A stretch of 7,664 nucleotides of DNA from CAG-917 sp051883555. Its GTDB lineage: Bacteria; Bacillota; Clostridia; Christensenellales; CAG-917. Location of the stretch: NCBI GenBank assembly GCA_051883555.1, contig JBJETY010000044.1, forward strand, positions 1 to 7,664. Reading direction: 5' to 3'. The notes beneath the pieces were generated by a model. That model was given only the letters and a program-made list of their open reading frames with translations. It searched no databases and was not told the DNA's origin. This document shows positions 1 through 5,324 of the stretch, in pieces (positions within the stretch are counted from its first letter, which is position 1; each line of letters starts with the position of its first letter). The position numbers and the translations under genes were made by a program.

Positions 1-254
1 CTATAACGAACGCTAATCAGGTTGAGCGTGCAATTAAGCTGTCGGGCTCTTTTATGCCGCAAAGATTTAAAAGCCTTGTAGATAAATTCGGGGCGGATCC
101 GGCGGCTATGAAACAAGCGGGTATTGCTTATGCAACCGACCAGATTATTGATTTGTATGCCAACGGCATAAAAAACGTACACGTATATTCGATGAACAAA
201 CCTGACGTGGCGGCGAAAATAAAAAGCAACCTTTCGGATATTCTCGGAAAGTAG
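1..254 (+). CDS. metF: methylenetetrahydrofolate reductase, C-terminal part (5' end outside window)
   Basis: Only the last 83 residues are visible, read from base 3 to a TAG stop at 252-254. MetF reduces 5,10-methylene-THF to 5-methyl-THF, the methyl donor for methionine synthase, in the cytosol. The segment matches the end of the MetF TIM barrel: an ITNANQVER stretch, then a proline-arginine-phenylalanine helix (MPQRF), then AGIAYATDQIIDL, and the final strand NVHVYSMNKPD, equivalent to the usual IHLYTMN near the family's C-terminus. Catalytic and FAD-binding residues lie upstream and cannot be checked. An in-frame ATG at 54 lies inside this conserved segment and is not the start. The reactivation protein and metH follow on the same strand, which supports the assignment and suggests co-transcription. 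The MetF family is very likely correct. Confidence 0.9.
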   Translation, partial: ITNANQVERAIKLSGSFMPQRFKSLVDKFGADPAAMKQAGIAYATDQIIDLYANGIKNVHVYSMNKPDVAAKIKSNLSDILGK

Positions 255-289
255 TCGTTACGCTCTAGGAAAATAGCCGTTACGCTTTT
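246..289 (+). repeat. 22-nt imperfect tandem duplication over the metF stop codon
   Basis: Bases 246-267 and 268-289 match at 18 of 22 positions (core TAGYCGTTACGCT). The first copy contains the TAG stop of metF, so the second looks like a duplication of the gene's tail into the spacer. The TTACGCTC of the first copy (258-265) can also pair with GAGCGTAA at 321-328, enclosing a small AAGTC/GACTT hairpin (290-306). No T-run follows, so this does not look like a terminator and is compatible with read-through into the next gene. Confidence 0.6.
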
Positions 290-370
290 AAGTCGAAATA
301 TGACTTGAATTGCAGAAATCGAGCGTAAAGGCAAGCGTGCTATAAATTTTAAAAGGTAAAACATAAATTG

Positions 371-1126
371 ATGAATTTCACGGTTTTGACAAAAAAATAC
401 GTTGAGCCGCCGTTTGACGAAAGGGAAATACTTCGCTATGCCGGATGTAAATCTACGGACGGTGCGACGGCTAATTTGCTTAGGAGCTGCAAGGAAGAGC
501 TTAAAGGCAAATTGTCTTACAGCGTTTGTTACGCCGTTTTCCCGCTTTCTGTGTCAGGCGACGTATGCGATTTTAAAGCGTTTAAAACTAAATCGCAAAA
601 TCTGGCTGACGTTTTGTCCGATTGCAATGAAGCCGTTGTGTTTGCGTCTACCGTGGGAGTGGAAATAGACAGATTGATTGCAAAATATACGGTTATATCG
701 CCGTCGAGAGCGTTGATTTTTCAAGCAATAGGCGCAGAGCGTATAGAGTCTCTTTGCGACGCGTTTTGCAACGACTTGTCAAAAACTTATAAGGTTGCAG
801 ACAGATTCAGCCCGGGTTACGGCGATTTGCCGCTCGATATGCAAAGAGATATTTTCGGCGTACTGAATTGCGAGAAGAAAATAGGTCTTTTTTTAAACGA
901 TAGCTTGCTTATGTCGCCTTCAAAGTCGGTTACCGCTATCGTAGGAATTTCAGGCGAAAAAGACAAGCAAGCAGTAGCTATGGGCGGTGGAGAGAACGAG
1001 CGTGCTCTATCAGCCGACAAAAGCGTCAGTTGTCTTAGTTGCGCTCATACGGCAGATATTAAGATAAAGGGAAATAAATGCAGAGCATGTAAAAACGAAT
1101 CGTGCGTTTTCAGGAGAGACGAATGA
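371..1126 (+). CDS. stand-alone methionine synthase reactivation-domain protein (SAM-binding, Met_synt_B12 type)
   Basis: A 251-residue homologue of the C-terminal activation domain of cobalamin-dependent MetH, here a separate protein. In the family this domain binds S-adenosylmethionine and supports reductive methylation of inactive cob(II)alamin. The SAM signature R-x-x-P-G-Y is at R145-Y150, followed by GDLPLDMQ, and later NDSLLMSPSKSVTAIVGI, all typical of clostridial free-standing versions. The tail carries five cysteines, C221-x2-C224, C237-x2-C240 and C245, absent from E. coli MetH and able in principle to bind metal. The stop overlaps the metH start (ATGA), which points to a MetH partner. 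I chose ATG 371; a TTG at 368 is possible because the weak AAAAGG at 351-356 is better spaced for it (11 versus 14 nt). Family assignment is firm; the cysteine tail's role is inference. Confidence 0.88.
   Translation: MNFTVLTKKYVEPPFDEREILRYAGCKSTDGATANLLRSCKEELKGKLSYSVCYAVFPLSVSGDVCDFKAFKTKSQNLADVLSDCNEAVVFASTVGVEIDRLIAKYTVISPSRALIFQAIGAERIESLCDAFCNDLSKTYKVADRFSPGYGDLPLDMQRDIFGVLNCEKKIGLFLNDSLLMSPSKSVTAIVGISGEKDKQAVAMGGGENERALSADKSVSCLSCAHTADIKIKGNKCRACKNESCVFRRDE
1112..1118 (+). promoter_or_regulatory. ribosome binding site that fixes the metH start
   Basis: AGGAGAG lies four bases before ATG 1123. This favours 1123 over the in-frame GTG at 1102, which would add seven residues with no family counterpart and would have no comparable site. 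The sequence lies inside the end of the upstream coding region. Confidence 0.8.
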
Positions 1127-3525
1127 ATTTTAGAGATTATTTAAAAAATAATATAGTTTATTTTGACGGCGGCATGGGGACGTTGCTTCAAAAAGAAGGT
1201 CTTAAACTGGGAGAATTTCCCGAACTTTGGAATATATCACATCCGTCCGTTATAACCGAAATTCATAAAAAATATTTCGACGCAGGCAGTAACGTCGTTT
1301 GTACGAACACTTTCGGAGCAAACCCTTTAAAATTTTCCGACAGCGAGCTTGACGAGATAATAAGAGCTGCCTTTGCAAATGCCGAAAAGGCGAGAGAAGA
1401 GTCTTCGCCCGGTAAAGAGAAATTTATCGCTTTAGATATGGGACCTTTGGGCAAAATGTTAAAGCCGCTCGGCGACCTCGATTTCGAGGATGCGGTTTCG
1501 GCATTCGCTAAAGTCGTCAGGTACGGTGTTAAATACGGAGCGGATCTCGTTTTAATCGAAACGATGAACGACAGCTATGAAACGAAGGCTGCATTGCTTG
1601 CCGTCAAAGAAAACAGCAACTTGCCGGTCGTCGTATCGAATGCATACGGAGAAGACGGAAAACTTATGACGGGCGCTTCGCCTGCCGCTATGGTGGCTAT
1701 GATCGAAGGAATGGGCGCGGACGCATTGGGCGCAAATTGTTCGCTCGGTCCTAAGCAGTTGCAGAGCGTTGCAGTCGAATTGTTGAAATACGCTTCGATT
1801 CCCGTTATCGTCAAACCGAACGCAGGTTTGCCTAAGTCCGTTGACGGCAAAACGGTATACGACGTCGGACCTTGTGAATTTGCAAAGGACCTTTCATTGC
1901 TTATCGAAAAAGGGGTACGCATTGCAGGCGGTTGTTGCGGCACAAACCCTGAATATATAAAAGAACTTTGCAAAGTATCCGAGGGAACAGCCCCGATTGA
2001 AATACAAAAAAAGGGAATTACCGTCGTATCGTCCTATACTCATGCGGTTGAATTCGGCGAACGTCCCGTGCTTATCGGTGAAAGGATAAATCCGACCGGT
2101 AAGAAACGTTTTAAGCAGGCGCTTTACGAAAACGATATTGCGTATATCTTATCCGAAGGCGTAACGCAGCAAGAAAAAGGCGCTCGGATTCTCGACGTAA
2201 ACGTAGGATTGCCGGATATCGACGAAAGTGAGATGCTAAAAAAAGTCGTGACGGAATTGCAGGCGGTAAGCGATTTGCCGCTTCAAATCGATACGTCGAA
2301 CGTAGGAGCAATGGAAGTGGCGCTCAGACGCTATAACGGAAAGGCTATGATAAATTCCGTCAACGGCAAAAAGGAAAGCATGGACGCGATTTTTCCTCTT
2401 GTAAAAAAATACGGCGGAGTTGTGGTTGCGCTAACTTTGGATGAAAACGGAATCCCTGCGACAAGCGAGGGAAGAGTAGAAATAGCGAAGAAAATTTTAA
2501 AGCGTGCCGAAGAGTTCGGCATAGATAAAAAAAATATCGTTTTCGACCCTTTGGCAATGACCGTAAGCGCGGACAACAAAGCGGCGCTCGTCACGCTTTC
2601 TGCCGTCGGAGAAATCAGACGTAAACTTAAATGTCACACGTCGCTCGGCGTATCTAACGTGTCTTTCGGTTTGCCTAACAGAGACGTCGTAAACGGAGTA
2701 TTTTTTGCAATGGCGCTAGATAACGGACTTTCCGCTGCAATTATGAATCCGTATTCGGCAGAAATGATGAAAACTTATTATTCGTATATGGCACTTAAAG
2801 GTATGGATGAAAATTGCAGTGAATATTTATCCGCTGCGGATAGTTTTACGTCTAGTTGTCCGACTTTAACAAGCGTAAAAACAGAAATAAAGGATTTTTC
2901 TTCCGACCTTCAGAAAGCTATCGTAAAAGGCTTTAAGGACCGTGCCGCTTTAATTACGCAAGAACTTTTAAAAAGCACGTTGCCGATAGATATCGTAAAC
3001 AACGAAATTATTCCTTCGCTCAATATCGTCGGTAAAGGATTTGAAGACAAAACCGTTTATCTTCCGCAACTGTTGATGAGTGCGGAAGCCGCAAAGTGCG
3101 CGTTTGAAGAAATCAAAAAGTCGATGTCCGTTAGCGATACTTCCGTGAAATGCAAATTCGTTATTGCTACGGTTCACGGAGATATTCACGATATAGGTAA
3201 GAATATCGTCAAATTGTTGCTTGAAAATTACGGCTTCGACGTAATCGATTTAGGAAAAGACGTGCCGTGTGAAAAAGTAGTGGAAGCGGTTAAGAAATCG
3301 CACGCACCGCTTGTCGGACTAAGCGCGCTTATGACGACGACCGTACCGTCTATGGAGAAAACGATAAAACTACTTCGAGCGGAAACGCCTTGGTGTAAAA
3401 TCGTTGTCGGCGGCGCCGTGCTTACAAAAGAATATGCCGACAAAATAGGCGCCGATAAATACGCTAAAGACGCTATGGAAACGGTTCGTTATGCCGAAGC
3501 TGTCTTTAAAAAGGAGATAGAATGA
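1123..3525 (+). CDS. metH: cobalamin-dependent methionine synthase, short form lacking the reactivation domain
   Basis: Transfers a methyl group from 5-methyl-THF through protein-bound cobalamin to homocysteine, giving methionine; cytosolic. The 800-residue protein has the modules in standard order. The homocysteine-binding barrel (about 1-290) opens with DGGMGT and has zinc ligands C206 (GANC) and C271/C272 (GGCCGT). The pterin-binding domain (about 315-565) has IGERINPTG at 318-326, then DVNVG, QIDTSN and FDPLAMTVS. The cobalamin cap helices span about 594-675. The Rossmann B12 domain (677-800) has D687-x-H689-x-x-G692, with H689 as the expected lower cobalt ligand, then S734 and GGAVLT near 763-768. 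It ends there, whereas E. coli MetH has about 1,227 residues including the activation domain, which is supplied by the upstream gene. It overlaps that gene and the downstream regulator by ATGA, suggesting translational coupling. Confidence 0.96.
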   Translation: MNFRDYLKNNIVYFDGGMGTLLQKEGLKLGEFPELWNISHPSVITEIHKKYFDAGSNVVCTNTFGANPLKFSDSELDEIIRAAFANAEKAREESSPGKEKFIALDMGPLGKMLKPLGDLDFEDAVSAFAKVVRYGVKYGADLVLIETMNDSYETKAALLAVKENSNLPVVVSNAYGEDGKLMTGASPAAMVAMIEGMGADALGANCSLGPKQLQSVAVELLKYASIPVIVKPNAGLPKSVDGKTVYDVGPCEFAKDLSLLIEKGVRIAGGCCGTNPEYIKELCKVSEGTAPIEIQKKGITVVSSYTHAVEFGERPVLIGERINPTGKKRFKQALYENDIAYILSEGVTQQEKGARILDVNVGLPDIDESEMLKKVVTELQAVSDLPLQIDTSNVGAMEVALRRYNGKAMINSVNGKKESMDAIFPLVKKYGGVVVALTLDENGIPATSEGRVEIAKKILKRAEEFGIDKKNIVFDPLAMTVSADNKAALVTLSAVGEIRRKLKCHTSLGVSNVSFGLPNRDVVNGVFFAMALDNGLSAAIMNPYSAEMMKTYYSYMALKGMDENCSEYLSAADSFTSSCPTLTSVKTEIKDFSSDLQKAIVKGFKDRAALITQELLKSTLPIDIVNNEIIPSLNIVGKGFEDKTVYLPQLLMSAEAAKCAFEEIKKSMSVSDTSVKCKFVIATVHGDIHDIGKNIVKLLLENYGFDVIDLGKDVPCEKVVEAVKKSHAPLVGLSALMTTTVPSMEKTIKLLRAETPWCKIVVGGAVLTKEYADKIGADKYAKDAMETVRYAEAVFKKEIE

Positions 3526-3926
3526 TTATTTCTACAAGGGGAAGATATGCTTTGAGAGTTATGATTGACCTTGCCGAAAACGGAAACGGTCAATATATAG
3601 CTATGAAAAAGATTGCCGAAAGGCAGGGTATTTCTTTAAAGTACTTAGAGCGTATTTTACCCGTTCTGACTCAAAACGGAATAGTCGAAGGCGTGCACGG
3701 AAAAGGCGGTGGATACAGATTGACCAAAAAACCCGACGAATATAAAGTCGGCGATATTTTACGCCTTACCGAAGGAAGTTTAGTGCCGGTCAGTTGTCTC
3801 GAAGAAGGCGCGCCGCCTTGTAAAAGAGCCGACGAGTGCAGAACTCTTCCTATGTGGAAGGGCTTGAATAAGTTGGTAAACGATTATCTCGACAACGTCC
3901 GTTTGTCCGATTTATTGAAAAAGTAG
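3522..3926 (+). CDS. Rrf2-family transcriptional regulator with IscR-like cysteine triad
   Basis: A 134-residue winged-helix DNA-binding protein of the Rrf2 family (IscR, CymR, NsrR relatives). The N-terminus STRGRYALRVMIDLA is classic for the family. The recognition region spans about 28-66 (KKIAERQGISLKYLERIL, then the wing with GKGGGYRL). Cysteines C92, C100 and C106 sit where IscR holds its cluster cysteines (C92, C98, C104), so a [2Fe-2S] or similar sensor is plausible, although the first spacing is two residues longer and no histidine follows the third cysteine. AGGAG at 3512-3516 is five bases before the ATG, which overlaps the metH TGA. Position as the last gene of a methionine operon suggests control of sulfur or methionine metabolism, possibly of its own operon. 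No isc or suf gene is visible beside it. The family is firm; ligand and targets are inferred. Confidence 0.93.
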   Translation: MIISTRGRYALRVMIDLAENGNGQYIAMKKIAERQGISLKYLERILPVLTQNGIVEGVHGKGGGYRLTKKPDEYKVGDILRLTEGSLVPVSCLEEGAPPCKRADECRTLPMWKGLNKLVNDYLDNVRLSDLLKK

Positions 3927-3992
3927 TCGATAAAAGATATTTAGCGTTTTTAAACAGATATCGAATTCATAATTGGCTTTCAAAGCTCTGTC

Positions 3993-4021
3993 AAAGTTGC
4001 AACCTATTAGGTTGCAACTTT
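3993..4021 (+). repeat. perfect 29-nt inverted repeat after the Rrf2 gene
   Basis: Fourteen bases (AAAGTTGCAACCTA) are mirrored exactly around one central T, giving a possible 13-bp stem with a three-base loop in RNA or a long dyad in DNA. It is flanked by CTCTG (3986-3990) and CAGAG (4034-4038), which could extend it, and by the ten-base palindrome CTATGCATAG at 4023-4032. The downstream arm ends in TTT followed by A, so it is a poor intrinsic terminator alone. It could be a 3' stabilising hairpin, an accessory terminator, or an operator. Confidence 0.7.
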
Positions 4022-4095
4022 ACTATGCATAGCCAGAGAGTTATGCTTTGACTAATAACGGTATTGCTCTTTTTGACGTCGCGCTATTTAGTATT

Positions 4096-4128
4096 AAGCG
4101 GCTTATTTAGTAATAAGCAGCTTTTTTT
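4096..4128 (+). terminator. intrinsic terminator of the metF-metH-Rrf2 operon
   Basis: AAGC-G-GCTTATT, loop TAGT, AATAAGC-A-GCTT forms an 11-bp stem with one G/A mismatch and runs into seven Ts (4122-4128). It lies between the + strand operon and the converging AraC gene, whose stop is at 4136. The minus direction lacks a matching T-run, so it mainly serves the + strand. The stem overlaps a 19-nt-period direct repeat (4085-4102 and 4104-4121, 16 of 18 identical). Confidence 0.85.
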
Positions 4129-4135
4129 GTTTCGT

Positions 4136-5005
4136 CTACTTTATCGCAACGAGCTCGATATAGCCGCGGTCGCCGCGTGGTTCTAATTGAATTCTCGGAT
4201 TATCGTTATCCCATTTAAAGCCGATAGTTTCAGGGTCGAATTTTTTTATTGCTTCCCAAACGCAGGCAATCGCGCTTTCATAATCTTCTTCCTCGAATTT
4301 TTCACCTTGAAATTTCAGATATTTGCAAGGCGGAAGTTCGATAATATCAAAGCCGTCCGGTATAATTCCGTCATAGTCGACAGCGACTTCAACGCCTTGT
4401 ACGTATTTCGACGTATTAGGTTTTATGAGTTTATCGGGAAGCCAAAGACTTACCGGTTCGTTTGAAATCGACGACATACTGACTAGCAATCCCCAAACGT
4501 CGCAGCCGACTTCTTCACAATAATCTAAATAATTGTCAGCCTTAATGCCCGGTTTAAACAAAACTTTTCTTGCCGGTTTTTCTACTACCTGAATAAATAC
4601 GTTTTTCAAATTTTCCATGTTTAACTCCTTTTTAATTTTAGTATATTTTATATCGTAGGGAGTAAACAAATATAAAGGAACGGGATTGTTTGCATATTCG
4701 TGCGGATTGCAACCGAATTCTCGATAAAATGCACGCTGGTAGCCGTCTACGCTGTTAAATCCGAATTCGAAAGCCACGCTTGTTATCGTTGTCTTTTCAT
4801 CCCGCAATTTTAGCGCAGAATTTGAAAGCCTGAATTTGCGAATGTAATTAGCGGGGGATATGTTAAGAATGTCCGTAAACAATCTGTATGAATGCCAAGG
4901 CGAATACAATGAAACTTTTGATAAATCGGCAAGCGTAATTTTGTCCGTTAAATGCTCGGCTATGTAGTTTTGCATTCTGTGTACTGCTTCAATCTGTTCG
5001 TTCAT
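4136..5005 (-). CDS. AraC-family regulator with C-terminal GyrI-like effector-binding domain
   Basis: A 289-residue regulator with the architecture of E. coli Rob: a two-HTH AraC DNA-binding domain at the N-terminus and a GyrI-like small-molecule-binding domain at the C-terminus. The first HTH covers about 22-45 (ITLADLSKVSLYSPWHSYRLF). The second covers about 74-104 (ITSVAFEFGFNSVDGYQRAF, then FGCNPHEY). A linker of roughly 105-130 leads to the ligand domain (about 133-289), with EEVGCDVWGLL, SKYVQGVEVAVDYDG, LPPCKYLKF and RGDRGYIE near the end. Such proteins usually activate stress or efflux genes on binding hydrophobic or cationic ligands; the ligand here is unknown. AGGAGT at 5011-5016 is well spaced from ATG 5005. 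The alcohol dehydrogenase lies upstream on the same strand and is a possible target, though the 319-bp gap with a probable terminator argues against a tight operon. An internal start at residue 130 is described separately. Confidence 0.92.
   Translation of the reverse strand: MNEQIEAVHRMQNYIAEHLTDKITLADLSKVSLYSPWHSYRLFTDILNISPANYIRKFRLSNSALKLRDEKTTITSVAFEFGFNSVDGYQRAFYREFGCNPHEYANNPVPLYLFTPYDIKYTKIKKELNMENLKNVFIQVVEKPARKVLFKPGIKADNYLDYCEEVGCDVWGLLVSMSSISNEPVSLWLPDKLIKPNTSKYVQGVEVAVDYDGIIPDGFDIIELPPCKYLKFQGEKFEEEDYESAIACVWEAIKKFDPETIGFKWDNDNPRIQLEPRGDRGYIELVAIK
4616..4632 (-). promoter_or_regulatory. possible internal ribosome binding site and start inside the AraC/GyrI gene
   Basis: On the minus strand, AAAAAGGAGTTAAAC leads directly into an in-frame ATG (4618 down to 4616), with AAGGAG at 4630-4625 and a six-base spacer. 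This is as strong as any start in the window. Initiation here would give a 160-residue protein (residues 130-289) consisting almost exactly of the GyrI-like domain. The bases also encode KKELN, so chance codon choice is possible. Whether it is used is unknown. Confidence 0.45.
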
Positions 5006-5024
5006 ATTTCACTCCTACGCCAAT

Positions 5025-5030
5025 ATTATA
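5025..5030 (-). promoter_or_regulatory. candidate -10 box for the AraC-family gene
   Basis: The minus strand reads a perfect TATAAT, 19 bases before the ATG, giving a very short leader that still contains the AGGAGT site. No convincing TTGACA-like -35 lies 16-18 bases upstream, so the promoter may need an activator, or the match may be chance in AT-rich DNA. A GTCG/CGAC dyad (5035-5038 and 5053-5056) covers the expected -35 region. Confidence 0.4.
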
Positions 5031-5129
5031 TCTTGTCGGATTTCTGATTTCTCGACTTTTTTTGTCTTCCTTCCGTCGGAAACTTTTAATCGTTTCAATC
5101 GCATTTAGTATTCAAAGAACAATTTTGCA

Positions 5130-5167
5130 AAAAATAATACGAACGCTATTTTGTCCGTATTATTTTT
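5130..5167 (-). terminator. AT-rich hairpin, probable bidirectional terminator after the alcohol dehydrogenase
   Basis: AAAAATAATACG (5130-5141) is the exact reverse complement of CGTATTATTTTT (5156-5167), a 12-bp stem with a 14-base loop region that can gain two more pairs past one mismatch. On the minus strand the descending arm ends in six Ts (5134-5129), as expected for a weak intrinsic terminator downstream of the alcohol dehydrogenase. The stem is poor in G and C, so efficiency may be low. The opposite orientation also has a T-run. Confidence 0.55.
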
Positions 5168-5227
5168 AATCGGCTATTAAAATTTAAAGATAAATTTTTA
5201 TTTTGCCCTTTTAAACTTTTCAGTCGC

Positions 5228-5309
5228 TACGGCATTTTTCTATCCCGACGTTTCGGATGTAAATCCGAGATTTAAATTTACGAATTATCGGATATAAGTT
5301 TATGCCGTA
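5228..5309 (-). other. possible long-range RNA fold in the alcohol dehydrogenase 3' region
   Basis: TACGGCAT at 5228-5235 is exactly complementary to ATGCCGTA at 5302-5309. The enclosed 66 bases contain a TCGGAT-GTAA-ATCCGA hairpin (5253-5268) and GTAAAT/ATTTAC pairings. It begins 16 bases after the stop codon in the minus direction. It may be a structured 3' end; no known RNA family is recognised, and an 8-bp match at this distance could be chance. Confidence 0.25.
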
Positions 5310-5324
5310 ATTTTAAAGAAATTC

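Larger units (their letters stand above)
5006..5324. other. 319-bp gap between alcohol dehydrogenase 3' end and AraC gene
   Basis: No credible coding region or tRNA is seen on either strand. Read in the minus direction it holds, in order, a possible long-range fold (5309-5228), an AT-rich bidirectional hairpin (5167-5130), a short palindrome TTCCGTCGGAA (5071-5081), and the promoter and leader of the AraC gene. The hexamer GTCGGA occurs at 5035 and 5075 and could be part of an operator, but the evidence is thin. Confidence 0.6.

Noticed and set aside
255..370. Possible SAM riboswitch or T-box in the methionine operon
   Set aside because: The spacer is short and shows no conserved SAM-I/SAM-II or T-box core and no terminator/antiterminator with a T-run. 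Any such element would be upstream of metF, outside the window.
2111..2594. Minus-strand open frames inside metH
   Set aside because: They overlap conserved pterin-domain coding sequence, have no domain signatures or ribosome sites, and are typical antisense shadows.
371..3525. A frameshifted, broken full-length metH
   Set aside because: The activation module is encoded before, not after, the catalytic modules, both frames are open throughout, and metH has its own strong ribosome site.
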